DNA of 64,000 bases from Chlorops oryzae (taxonomy: Eukaryota; Arthropoda; Insecta; Diptera; Chloropidae): positions 71,541,119 through 71,605,118 of the forward strand of contig CM035808.1 of NCBI GenBank assembly GCA_020466095.1, given 5' to 3'. Shown here piece after piece: positions 34,084 to 43,789 of this stretch. A program made the translations under genes and the position numbers. Below the pieces are notes generated by a model. The model was not told where the DNA came from. It saw only the letters and a program-made list of their open reading frames with translations, and did not search any database. Each line of letters opens with the position of its first letter. The first letter of the stretch is position 1.

Positions 34084-35404
34084 TATATAATCTCCGGTTT
34101 CTTTTTAGGGTCGGTACCAATTTTTGCTTCATGGTGCATTGTGCTTAGCAAAACGGTGGCTTTGTTTTTGTGACCGATGTAAGAAAGTAATGTTGTTGTC
34201 CGGTTGAACGCAAACGTTGATGTATACAGCGGCACCTTTTTGCATTCAAGAAGCTTTGGTGGAACAAATGTCTTTCCGGACCGTTCCAACAAGAGTCAAT
34301 TTTTTTCCCAACAGTTTCTCCGCTAGCTCATAACATGTAAAGAAATTATCTGTTGTAATATTCTGACCCTTCAGTCCGCTCACTAAATCCAACACTATGC
34401 GCTGTCCTTGATTCCTTTCAGGAACACCGCCCACTGGCTTTCCAAGATAGGGTTGAATTTTCCAAACATAGCCGGATTTTGAGTCGATCGCCAGCCAGAA
34501 TTTGAGCCCATATTTAGCAGGTTTTGATGGCATAAATTGACGGAGTGAACATCTGCCCCTGAAGCTTACTAGCTGTTCATCAATAACCACATTCTCATGT
34601 TAGTTATATAACATTGGTAGTATCTCTTGCCAAATTTCCCATAGCTCTCGGATTGGGGCAAATTTATCGTTGTTGCGCTGCTGTCTTCGGCTTGCAACAT
34701 CATCAAATCGTAGCGCCCTACTAATCATTTTGAATTGTTTCTCTGACATTATTGCACGAAATATGGGACGACCAAACTGGGAATCATATAGGCCATGTAT
34801 GTCTTCATTTTTTGATCTAAAGCAAATAGGAACTTATTATAGTTAAATAAAGATATAACTCAAAAATACTTACCGAGATACGCCTGCAAGAATATGCACC
34901 GCAATGAATGCATACAATGAGGATTCATCAATATCCATCCAATTATCACCAAATTTAGTCATACCAAATTTATTTGTGTTTTCGATAATAATGTTTTGAA
35001 TTGTGGGTGGCAAAAACAATAAAAATGAAGATTTCATATCATCACACCTCGATACAGCAAATCGTGTCAGACCCGGTCTACAGTTGATGATATTTTCCGA
35101 CTGCGATCTAATTGGTAAAGCAAATGGAACACTACTCCATACCAATTGGTTCTTTGAAATAAACCGATCATATGTTAAGCTCGTTGATGCTACATTTCTA
35201 TCGCCTTCTGCTTCCTCGCCGGACTCGATTTCGGAATCGCTTATCTCTGCAGACTCGGTTTGGTAATAATCAGAGTCAGAAAAATCGGAATCATTTTCGC
35301 TATCTACGTCCGAAAAGTCATGAAATAATTCGCGTGGATAAACCATTTTATGTCACAACAAAAGCACTTCTAAACGCAAAGTGCGAAATAAGCCGACGGA
35401 ACTG

Positions 35405-36117
35405 AGTATTTATAGATAAGAGCCTTTCATCGATTACCTAACACTTTAAAAAAAATCAATGAAAACTTTCTTAGAGTTGCTAAAAAGGAAAAATCCAATT
35501 TACCTAAATATCCTGTATCCTTGAAAGTCATAAAAAAGGGTTAACCTAAATATACACCTGATAAAATTATCATTGCAATTCAGGGATTTCCGTAGTTTTA
35601 CCTGCGAATGCAACCACGTTTGTGAGGGCAATAGTTTGGAAACAGTGATATACATATACAAACACACTTGGGTGGGTCAGTTCAATTTCGCAAAAAAGAT
35701 GCAGTGCAATCATGATTAATCTAAGAAAATTTCCCTCAGAAACCATGACCCTTTCGTCGCCAATCGACCTCAAAATTTGTCACTTACGATAAATTTGCAT
35801 TGCAAGTTTTTTTTTTAATAGTCAGGCATACTTAGAAATCGAATACCCATGAAAAAAACTCGAAATAGCTAAGATTTTTATTGAAATCAGCTAGATGTTG
35901 AATTTTTTATTGAGATTCTATTTCTAGAGCATTCCGGACTATTGACAAAAAAAATCTTATAATTTCCCGTAGACTACGATTTTGCTATACCTTTTCTTTT
36001 ATTATTATTTTTTTCCCCCCATAAAAATCTACCCGTCCAAATATACACTGTTTGTGAATCGGGCATAACAATTAGTGTCGTAAAAAGCCGAAATTATTAT
36101 AACTTCAATGTATTTTG
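35405..36117. other. piggyBac 5' flank, non-coding
   Basis: This lies upstream of the piggyBac ATG on the minus strand and should contain its promoter. A TATA-like string occurs (minus TCTATAAATACTC near 35413). No further gene is visible. Confidence 0.4.
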
Positions 36118-36887
36118 CAGGGATCGTAAATAACTGTTATGGAAAAAAAGAAAGGCAAAAAAATCATCACTTTCAAGACATCGGAGGCTGAAGATTAATA
36201 TATGGAAGGGATCGCATTGAAACTAACTGTCGAAATCCGTGATGATGTTAAATAAAAATCCTAAAATCCAACTAAAACAGTTATTTTTCAACTGAAAAGA
36301 AAAAAATTAGAATGAAAGTCTTAAAAAGAGATTTTTATTTTTCGAGCCAAAAATAACAGTTATTGAAGAGTTTTATTTTTTCAGTCCCATTTAACTGTTA
36401 TTTTGCAACTTTTATTTAAAAGTCCGAAAATAAAAGTTATTTTCGGATTTTTATTTTTTCTGTTCAAAATAAAAATCCTTTTTATGTAATTTCTAAAATA
36501 ACGGGAAAAATTAATTTTTGTTTCTTTCAATGTACAAAAAAAGACATAAAGTTTCATATAATTAGGTGTTTTCCCGTTATTTTAGAAATTACATAAAAAG
36601 GATTTTTATTTTGAACAGAAAAATTAAAAATACGAAAATAACTTATATTTTCGGACTTTTAAATAAAAGTTGCAAAATAACAGTTAAAGGGGATTGAAAA
36701 AATAAAACTCTTTAATAACTGTTATTTTTGGCTCGAAAAATAAAACTCTCTTTTTAAGACTTTCATTCAAATTTTTTTCTTTTCAGTTGAAAAATAACTG
36801 TTTTAGTTGGATTTTTTAAAAAAAAGTTTCAAAATAATAATTATTAAATAACTTTTTTAATATATCTTATAACAGTTACGGTCCCTG
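36118..36887. mobile_element. hAT-type foldback MITE, 770 bp, perfect 8-bp target duplication
   Basis: It starts CAGGGATCGTAAATAACTG and ends inversely CAGTTACGGTCCCTG. GTATTTTG occurs just outside both ends (36110-36117 and 36888-36895), an 8-bp duplication as in hAT. The inner 36265-36815 is a near-perfect palindrome centred at about 36535, with AATCCAACTAAAACAGTTAT, GCAACTTTTATTTAAAAGTC and ATTTCTAAAATAACGGGAAA each answered in inverse. There is no coding capacity. It sits near the right end of piggyBac. Confidence 0.9.
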
Positions 36888-36969
36888 GTATTTTGTATAG
36901 AAAATACACCGTAGACTAAATGGTCCCCAAGGCCTTTAGTGTAAATTTTTTTTAAAGGTAACAGCAGGG

Positions 36970-37200
36970 TTAATTGGTGGCCCATTACTGGCTCCTCCTG
37001 AGCCAAATATCGATGAAAAACCGCTGTCTTGATAAAAATTGAAAATTTACCCGTGACGTCATGGCGCTTGGGTCGGGTTGTAAAGATTTATGAAGGACGG
37101 GACGGACGCGTACGTGTCGCGGATATTCGAACGAATAAAAGCATAATCACACGGCCAATCGTGAAATTAGTTAGCCTTCCTCCTCAATAGTTTCCTCAGT
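36970..37200 (+). pseudogene. C-terminal end of BEL A integrase after the piggyBac insertion
   Basis: From TTAA the frame reads LIGGPLLAPPEPNIDEKPLS, then after a shift RVVKIYEGRDGRVRVADIRT and RPIVKLVSLP. The last two blocks are the conserved C-terminus of Pao integrases. It proves that 22293-28173 and 36970-38265 were one element. Confidence 0.88.
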
Positions 37201-37262
37201 AGTTTCTTTTTCCTCTGTTTAGCCTGTTCCTAAAGTCTCTCCTACTATCCTAGATTTCAATC

Positions 37263-37625
37263 ATGTCGACCACCACACAGACAACTGCAGCTCCGGAGAC
37301 TGCAAAGATCATTAGGCCACAAGTGGGCAAAAAGGCATCACACAAAGGTCGCGTCAGCCACGAATTCGTGTGCCGTCTTTGTCGGAGCGTATATGCGCTG
37401 CGACTTTGCAAAAAATTCCTGGCCATGAATACAGAGAAGCGCTTGCGATCAGTCCTCTTCCAAAAATACTGGTCGCAATGCCTCGCGCATCGCCATTCTT
37501 CAGGCATCTGCAAGAGCGCCGCTCGCTGTTGCCGTTGCCCTGTACGCCCTGCCCAAGGGAATGAGCCGTTCGGGCAAAATACGGTCCTTAGATGTGTACT
37601 TTCTGGTGCCTACTCTAAGCAGTAG
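37263..37625 (+). CDS. Extra ORF of BEL A between integrase and 3' LTR, zinc-knuckle protein
   Basis: The ATG at 37263 opens a 120-codon frame without stops: MSTTTQTTAAPETAKIIRPQ, then a cysteine/histidine-rich part with FVCRLCRSVYALRLCKKFLA, CLAHRHSSGICKSAARCCRC and a short tail. The order CxxC...LxxCxxF...CLxxxHxxxxC...CxxC resembles the second half of a BEL/Pao Gag (compare BEL B Gag at about 39440-39640). Its place after pol is unusual for BEL/Pao, which normally has gag-pol only. It could be a captured Gag fragment acting as a nucleic-acid binding accessory, a remnant of another insertion, or a non-coding relic. No known function is claimed. Confidence 0.6.
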   Translation: MSTTTQTTAAPETAKIIRPQVGKKASHKGRVSHEFVCRLCRSVYALRLCKKFLAMNTEKRLRSVLFQKYWSQCLAHRHSSGICKSAARCCRCPVRPAQGNEPFGQNTVLRCVLSGAYSKQ

Positions 37626-37896
37626 TTTAACTACTCTCTTCGCTTTCTTCCGGTGCTTGGGGTGCAAACTTCAAGCTGTAGTCTAACTAACTCTCCGTTT
37701 TCACCTCCTTCTCTTCGTTTTATAAAAAAAAAAACTGATTTGAATTTGAATATAAAATGCACTTGCTTACACATATACAAACGTCTATCTCTTTATTTAA
37801 CCCTCCTCTCCAGCTTCACGATCAGTCGCTTAAGAAACTTCTCTTGTCACTATCCCGGCCCTGGCCAACGGAGTCTTTATATTTTTGCATAATATT
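37626..37896 (+). other. Non-coding stretch between the extra ORF and the 3' LTR of BEL A
   Basis: No domain-bearing frame is visible. CTTCGTTTTATAAAAAAAAA and similar low-complexity DNA is present. Confidence 0.35.
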
Positions 37897-37912
37897 GCAA
37901 GGCCGGCGGTAA
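37897..37912 (+). promoter_or_regulatory. Polypurine-type tract before the BEL A 3' LTR
   Basis: GCAAGGCCGGCGGTAA immediately precedes the 3' LTR. BEL B has GCAAGGCGGGCAGTA in the same place (about 40941-40955), which suggests that the two families are related and use this as the plus-strand primer. Confidence 0.55.
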
Positions 37913-38265
37913 TGTTTACGTCAAAACGTAAACAGAAACAGAGAGGTCTCCTAACGCGCAACGCTAGGATAAGTAAATACTAGGAATATATGTTAATACT
38001 GGTTGATGTAGGAAGACCAGCTTTTCTCGTGGTACGAAGTACGGCTTCGTAAATTTTTAAATGCAATTACTCACTGGAGCTCAAAAGATAAAGGTGATTG
38101 CAATAAATCTCGCATGCTAAAACTTAGTGTTTCTTCATTTCAAAGCTAATTCTTGATTTATTTCTTATTTCATATTTCGGTTATTTTAAGTCAACCCTCG
38201 AGGAGATTCAAAGTAAAGTTCAGTCTACTTTACAGTCTACTCTTTTAGAAAATCGAGAATCTCAC
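37913..38265 (+). mobile_element. 3' LTR of BEL A, ending at the BEL B insertion
   Basis: It matches 22293-22634 with scattered differences and stops at AATCTCAC, about ten bases short of the 5' LTR end, where the BEL B LTR begins. The missing end may be the CCCACAAAGACCA before CATGG at 41484. Confidence 0.8.
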
Positions 38266-38811
38266 TGTCCGTTTTTGCCGCTGTCGCTACGCAGCTAAAT
38301 CCCACCAGCGGCGAAAAAACGGGAAAAAGTAGGGCAGCACTTCGAGCCCAGCTGCCCGCCCTTTTTCCCGCCGGGCTTGACTGGCAACACTGGTCAGGCA
38401 AAAAACCTTCATTCCAAACGAACAGTGAAACAGAACACACGTCTGCGATTTTCCCTAACCGTTCCGCCAGTAAACTATTTGAAAGTGAAGTGTATTGTGA
38501 AGTTCGGGCCGCGTTCGCGACACCTTTTTTTTATTTAATTGACATATTCATTCGCCAAAGGACACGTTTAAAACCCGCGACATTACCAACCACAGCAGCA
38601 ACCACAACGGCAGCAGAAACAACAGCCACGGCAGTAGAAACAACAGCCACAGCAGCAACAGTATTCATCAACCGATCCATCCGACGTCGCCGTCATCTCA
38701 GGTACGTGATTTACTCGTGCTTTTGATCTGTCTATATACGATTTCCCTTTGCCCCATTTGGGTCGCAAGACCATTAATTCCTCACGGGCACAAACACCCA
38801 CAAAGAACGCA
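38266..38811 (+). mobile_element. 5' LTR of BEL B
   Basis: Starts TGTCCG and ends ACGCA, followed by the candidate primer site TGGAAACCAAAAGG. It contains a CAG/CAA-rich tract near 38590-38660. Confidence 0.75.
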
Positions 38812-39049
38812 TGGAAACCAAAAGGTGAGCGGCAGCGGGGTGACCAGTGCGTAGATTTGCGTTGCTTTGTATCTCCAGTTGATAGGCCTAACGGCTTTTG
38901 CACGTAAGCAAAGAGAAGACAAAGCAAAATAGACGACAAACTGTTGGTCAGCTATATCGCAGCGCTGCTACTGTTTGTCTTTTCGGTCGCTGTTTGATCT
39001 TTCGATTTGAACTCGCAGTTGGTGTGCGAATCGTTTGATGGGCATGATT

Positions 39050-39660
39050 TTTAAAGGAAATTTCGACGATGCTTTCAATGGATTCATGGATTCGTGCAAA
39101 TTAAGTAGGAGGTATGATGAAAATTAACCGGGATTTCTGCTATTCGACGCGATGGCAGACCTCGACTCAGTGTGGTCAGAAGGTTTCGAACGGCAAACGA
39201 CGACGCCTGTCTTTCAGATGTTGTCAATTCGGACGAAGTTAAAAATCTGTCGGATACTCTAGAGGCGTGTAGGGGGATTTATTACGAAGCCAAAGCCCAT
39301 TTTCTTGAGCTGCTGGATCTCCTTGGAAACTCAGTGGATTCAACGTCTAGCATGAAACACCACACCTCTAATGAGAAAATTTGGTCACCACCTACGAACA
39401 TCTTTCTTGGTCGCGAGCAGCCGACGAACGTCTGCCGCCTGTGTGGAAATGATCATGCACTGCGAGAGTGCACGAAATTTGTGTACATGACGATCGACGA
39501 TCGTCATCAATTTATCACGCAAAATTCTTCTTCTTCTTGCGTGTTTAACTATCCCGGTTTATCCCGGGATGTTATAATTGTTTGACTGCCTCTCATCGCT
39601 CGGCAAAATGTACCAGCCCCTATCGATGTGCGAATCGTAAGGAGCGGCACCACACGCTGC
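39050..39660 (+). pseudogene. BEL B Gag
   Basis: DAFNGFMDSCK near 39066 and MADLDSVWSEGF (ATG at 39153) are N-terminal remnants. In another frame the body reads EVKNLSDTLEACRGIYYEAK and, with Pao-type zinc residues, VCRLCGNDHALRECTKF (about 39430-39480). After a further shift CLSSLGKM / AKCTSPYRCANRKERHHTLL closes with the HHTLLH motif (about 39600-39665). At least three frames are needed, so it is dead. Its cysteine pattern is what the extra ORF of BEL A resembles. Confidence 0.7.
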
Positions 39661-39699
39661 TTCATGGACATGCTCCCGCGGTCTCAACGTATGATGCTT

Positions 39700-40300
39700 C
39701 TCCTCCGTCCTCCCAGACCCCCGGCTCATCGACGACGAGCTCCGCTGTTGCATCATCGGCGACTTCACCTACTCCAACGGGAGCCTCGATTTCCTCCCGT
39801 CAAACCAACGCACATGTGGCTGACAGCCACACTCAGGTCCTATTGCCTATCGCCCTCGCGCACATCCTCCATCAGGGCGAGCGATATACTGTGAGAAGCG
39901 CTCCTGGATCAACGCTCCCAGCGTTCCAAACAATCGCCGATATTTCTTTCTCCTCCTGTGACGACCGTCTCCACGCAGCCAGCACTCGCGCATGTGACCG
40001 TCAGCGACAACCAAGTTCTCTGGCCCAACGCCCCCTCGCATGGACTCGGCCCTGCTACATCAACGAATGGTTCATCTCTCTCTTCGTCATTCCAGATGCT
40101 AGGCTCGTTGACGACGAGCAACTCCGCACAACATTCGATGATACTTTCTCCCTCGGCCCCTACGTCCAAACGACAAGCAAACACGCATATGGCCGACAGC
40201 CATACTGAATTACTTCTACCTACCGCCCTCGCGCATATTTTTCATCAGGGCGAGCGATTTACTGTAAGAGTGCTCCTGGATCAAGGCTCTCAGCGCACAT
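39700..40300 (+). repeat. ~370-bp tandem duplication within BEL B gag-protease
   Basis: The block containing GACGACGAGC, ACATGTGGCTGACAGCC and GCGCACATCCTCCATCAGGG at about 39730-39920 recurs at about 40105-40290 (GACGACGAGC, CATATGGCCGACAGCC, GCGCATATTTTTCATCAGGG). The duplicated protein words are ALAHILHQGERYTVR and ALAHIFHQGERFTVR. Confidence 0.7.
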
Positions 40301-40771
40301 TCCTCGACGACAGCAAACAAAAACTGCTCAATCTTCCCACTGCAAAAATTTCGCAAATTCTCTTGCATTGGCGGGCAAAAATCACCAACAGCGGAAAAGG
40401 AATGCGTTTTCACCTTGGCCTCTCCGCATTCTGAGTTTCAAAAGGAGGTGGCATCCGTCGTCCTGCCAAAATTAACAAATTGGCTTCAATCATTGAGAGA
40501 AACAAATCCCATCGCGAAAGAGCTACCTTCCCTGGAGCTTGCAGATCCGCACTTCATGGAACCAGGACGATTCGATTTAGTTATTGGCTCCGACATCCTC
40601 CCGCGAGTAATGCTATCAGGAATTCGACTCAACGTCGGTGACAATCTACTAGCACAAAGTTCAGTCTGCCGGTGGTGCTTGAGTGGTCCCATACCCAGCG
40701 AATCCTGTGAACTATATGCCAGCTGCGCAAACATTATCCTGCCTTTCGACCCAGGAGGAGCGTTCAATTAG
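40200..40771 (+). pseudogene. BEL B aspartic protease (DUF1758-like)
   Basis: TALAHIFHQGERFTVRVLLD is followed by QGSQRTFLDD, where the catalytic motif reads LLDQGS instead of the usual LLDSGS/LLDTGS. After a frame change the body reads FDLVIGSDILPRVML and QSSVCRWCLSGPI, matching the last part of the Pao protease (GADLLP ... FGWILMGPI in BEL A). The frame stops at 40771 and no RT follows. It belongs to a non-autonomous copy that would need proteins in trans. Confidence 0.75.
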
Positions 40772-40955
40772 TGATAAAAGAGCCAATGTATTACACTTTG
40801 GCAGCACGATACGCTCCGCGTATCACCACAGGAGCGTCGACGCGTGTTACTAACTTACCGTCGTCGCGCACCATCGCCTCGCCCCCTTGAATCTGTACGT
40901 TACCAGCCACGCCCTCACCTTCAAGTTTCTTTTGCGTAACGCAAGGCGGGCAGTA

Positions 40956-41486
40956 TGTCCGTTTTTGCCGCTGTCGCTATGCAGCTTACTCCCACCAGCG
41001 GCGAAAAAATGGGAAAAAGGAGGGCAGCACTTCGAACCCAGCTGCTCGCCCTTTTTCCCGCCGGGCTGGCAACACCGGTCAGGCAAAAAACCATCATTCC
41101 AAACGAACAGTGAAACGAAACACACGTCTGCGATTTTCCCTAACCGTTCCGAAAGTAAACTATTTGAAAGGGAAGTGTATTGTGAAGCTCGGGCCGCGTT
41201 CTCGACACCTTTTTTTATTTTATCGACATATTAATTCGCCAAGGGACACGTTTAAAACCCACGACATTAACAACCACAGCATCAACCACAACGGCAGCAG
41301 CAACAACAACAGCAACAACAGCCACAGCACCAACAGTATTCATCAACCGATCCATCCGACGCCGCCGTCATCCCAGGTACGTGATTTACTCGTGCTTTTG
41401 ATCTGACTATATTCGATTTCCCTTTGCCCCATTTGGGTCGCAATACCATTAATTCCTCACGGGCACAAACACCCACAAAGACCACA
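40956..41486 (+). mobile_element. 3' LTR of BEL B
   Basis: This is the second copy of the LTR at 38266. It differs by a shortened GGGCTTGACTGG stretch and changes in the CAA/CAG tract. Confidence 0.75.
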
Positions 41487-41621
41487 TGGTAACTCGCGTT
41501 ACAATCAGAAGTAATATTTGGTCATTAATTTAATGTTTTCTTTAATATATGTAACTTTAAATATCTAGATCCATTTATTTTTCTTTGGTAAAAAATTATA
41601 TAAAATAAAAAATAAACAAGT

Positions 41622-42381
41622 AAGAAAGCTAAAGTCGGTCACGCCCGACTTTGAAATACCCAGCGTCCCGACATTATTGGCGCACTATGTTTTGCTTCTC
41701 TATTTGTGGGCGTGGCAGTAAGCGGGCCACACAAACTTTTTTGCTAAACTTTTCATACGCCTTGGCCAACCTATGCTGCGAATTTGAAGCTTCTACGCTG
41801 TTTAGTTCGGAAGTTTAAAAAAATCTTTTTTTGTGGGCGTGGCAGTGGGCGGGCCACAATAAATTTTTCCTACAACTTTTACTCGCCTTGGTCAACCTAT
41901 GTTCCGAATTTGAAGCTTCTACGCCTTTTACTTTACAAGTTACGATAAGCCTTTATTTTTGGGCTTATTTGTGGGCGTGGCTCGAGGAGGACGGCTTCCA
42001 TTTTTTCCAGGATATATCTCTTTTCGGAGTTTACCAGTATACCAAATATCAATGGAATGCGTTGAGTGGTTCGCAAGTTACAAGCATTTTACTGAAAACA
42101 CATATTCATTTGTGGGCGTGGCAGTGGGCGGATGTCTCCCATTTTTACTTAGGATCATACTCGGATCCCGATATACCTGTGTGCCAAATTTCGACTTGAT
42201 TGGTCCAGCCGTTTCGAAGGAGATCCGACCACGGACGGACGGACAGACGGAGATGTCTAAATCGATTCAGTTTTTGATCCTAATCATTTCTATATATATT
42301 TGTCTATATCTCCGGAGCCTTATTCCCCCTGTTACAAGATTCGCACAAAACTAATATACCCCGCTCACGCTGGGTATAAAA
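41622..42381 (-). repeat. Repeat R-related copy 2, inverted
   Basis: It opens AAACAAGTAAGAAAGCTAAA and GTCGGTCACGCCCGACTTTG. Four GTGGGCGTGGC modules lie near 41705, 41832, 41970 and 42112, then GGACGGACGGACAGACGG, and it ends CGCTGGGTATAAA. Read on the minus strand this is TATACCC ... CCGTCTGTCCGTCC ... GCCACGCCCAC, the same module order as copy 1, but the body belongs to another subfamily. No coding capacity. Confidence 0.65.
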
Positions 42382-42770
42382 ATAAAAATGAAATGATTTT
42401 TGAAGTAGTTAACTAAATAAAGAAGTGCCGGCAACTCTCGTTACAGCAACGGTTTTTGAGCGATTCCGTAATATAATAAATTCTGCAAAACTACGTGGAT
42501 TGGGTAATTTTTTAATTTTATTTTGTATTAAGAATCGAATAAAGATTTAGAAAACAAATAAGTTTTGGGTAAATACTGCTGCTGTTGATCAATAAGTAAA
42601 TAATATGCGGTAAATCGCGTTACTTTGAATTGGTGACTTGCTCTATATGCGCTTTTTATATAAGCCCGTATGAAAGTTGATTGTAGTTCTACAATGCATG
42701 GAAATATAATAAAATAAAATTAAAATAAATTCGTTTAGTAGATTATGTTGCAAAAAATTTAATTTATTGT
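42382..42770. other. Unassigned AT-rich DNA carrying two of the 15-mers
   Basis: No open frame with a known domain and no transposon termini are recognised. Confidence 0.35.
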
Positions 42771-42778
42771 CGTCACTA

Positions 42779-42974
42779 GAGCTTCTCAAAATTGTTAAGG
42801 AACATTATTTTATATACAATAACTTTTTCAACGATAATCTTATTGAAATGTACCCCAGAGATATTTCCAAATCTTAAGTCATTCTTTTAATATTCTAGTG
42901 TCCATTTCAATAAGGTTATCGTTTAAAAAGTTATTGTATAGAAAATAATATGATTTAACAATTTTTAGAAGCTG
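42779..42974. repeat. Hairpin repeat with ~72-bp arms
   Basis: AGCTTCTCAAAATTGTTAAG with TACAATAACTTTTTCAACGA and CTTATTGAAATG on the left is matched in inverse by CATTTCAATAAG, CGTTTAAAAAGTTATTGTAT and AACAATTTTTAGAAGCT on the right. The loop is about 50 bp. It is MITE-like, with no clear target duplication. Confidence 0.7.
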
Positions 42975-43789
42975 TAGTCATCACTTTCGCAATTAAAGCT
43001 GAATAATTGAGTATTAACTGAGGTGCACAAGCTTTTCATTTCAAACTGCAGATATTTAGCCATTCTTTATTTGCCATTATCCCAACAAATTTAATTTATC
43101 CTCGCTATGTCCGGAGTTTGTGATGCATTGATAAAAACTGTTTCGGGGTTCGTTTCCCTCACAGATTCTCTGATTTCCTCCATTAACATATGATTTACTC
43201 TCATATTTTACTCGTTGGCCGCTTCTGAATTGTTTAGGCTGGAAAACAATAGACCTCGCCCGAAAACCTATACCATCCACAGGACCTCATCTGTGGGATG
43301 TTGCAAAATAGCTCCAAATAAAAAAATTGTGGTATTTTGCGCGCGCAAATTTTGTATTATTGCGAAGCGTGAGAAAACAGCTGCTTTCAATTTTTCCTGG
43401 GGTGAAAGAAGAAGAATCGAATATAGTGCATATCTTGCGCATCTCAGTGACGTGCAAAATTTCCGAGGTTCGGAAACTGTTTTTCATACAAAATAATTTG
43501 CGAGCTCGCGAACTTTCCGCCTTTCCTCAACTTTCCCTTCCCCTTTTCATCTTTTCTGCTACTGATAAAGGCATTTTTGAGTTCAACTTTCTAAAACTGA
43601 TAATTGGTAACTCGCCTTACAAGAAATTAAGCCTTTTTAAATATTTTAGGAGGCAGCTAAAATTTTTATGGGCTTTTTCAGTTATTTTACATACGATTAA
43701 GAAAGAGATACGAAATTTAAATATAATTGAATAAAAAACGCAAAAGCTATGAAGAAAAAAGGAATTTTGGTAAATCGCGTTACAAAAAA

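Larger units (their letters stand above)
28437..35346 (-). pseudogene. piggyBac transposase, disrupted by a gypsy insertion, a stop and frameshifts
   Basis: The ATG at 35346 opens an acidic N-terminus (DSDYYQTESAEISDSEIES) and runs to ILAGVSR at 34870. A likely intron follows (GTAAGTATTTTTGAG donor; TTTGCTTTAG acceptor near 34820). The core then reads FGRPIFRAIMS, VVIDEQLVSFRGRC (first catalytic Asp), KGQNITTDNFFTCYELAE (second) and, beyond the gypsy insert, STKGGVDTVDQMI (third). A cysteine-rich C-terminus follows (CACCKAKSDIKCVICGAFVC, ending 28437). All three catalytic aspartates survive, but a TAA stop precedes HENVVIDEQ (about 34597) and frames shift near 34270 and 28820. The gene is therefore dead even without the gypsy element. 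Confidence 0.9.
28174..36969 (-). mobile_element. piggyBac element inserted in the BEL A integrase
   Basis: TTAA flanks both ends (28170-28173 and 36970-36973). The left end CCCTGCTGGTGCCTTGG and the right end, read inversely as CCCTGCTGTTACCTT, are the terminal repeats, and GGACCATTT words follow inside both. Excision at TTAA restores the integrase reading PGHFLIGGPLLAPP. The element holds a minus-strand piggyBac transposase, itself split by a gypsy element, and a hAT foldback MITE near its right end. GTGCCTTGG and GATTTGGTCC are repeated near the left end. Confidence 0.93.
22293..41484 (+). mobile_element. BEL/Pao retrotransposon A, degenerate, interrupted by a solo LTR, a piggyBac element and BEL B
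   Basis: The 5' LTR (22293-22644), primer site, gag, protease, RT, RNase H and integrase are in the canonical BEL/Pao order. The last pol codons, a 3' ORF, a purine tract and the 3' LTR (37913-38265) follow on the far side of the piggyBac insertion. CATGG immediately precedes the 5' LTR (22288-22292), and CATGG also occurs at 41485-41489, just after the nested BEL B. I read this as the 5-bp target duplication of A. Several in-frame stops and shifts show that A is dead. Confidence 0.8.
38266..41486 (+). mobile_element. BEL/Pao element B, non-autonomous (gag-protease only)
   Basis: The two LTRs (38266-38811 and 40956-41486) begin TGTCCGTTTTTGCCGCTGTC and share almost their whole length, with several substitutions and small indels in the CAGCAACAACAG tract. 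The interior of about 2.1 kb encodes Gag and protease but no RT or integrase. The LTR end (CCCACAAAGAACGCA followed by TGG) resembles that of BEL A. The 3' boundary could be a few bases off because of that similarity. Confidence 0.82.
41488..43783. repeat. Five copies of a palindromic 15-mer, GGTAAMTCGCGTTAC
   Basis: The copies are GGTAACTCGCGTTAC (41488-41502), GGCAACTCTCGTTAC (42430-42444), GGTAAATCGCGTTAC (42609-42623), GGTAACTCGCCTTAC (43606-43620) and GGTAAATCGCGTTAC (43769-43783). GTAA-N6-TTAC is an inverted repeat. Spacings are 942, 179, 997 and 163 bp, i.e. two long and two short intervals in alternation. The DNA between the copies does not look clearly repeated. Confidence 0.7.

Noticed and set aside
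38266..38811. Treating the BEL B 5' LTR as an extension of the BEL A 3' LTR
   Set aside because: The 5' LTR of A ends at its primer site without this sequence, and the same block recurs as a separate LTR at 40956.
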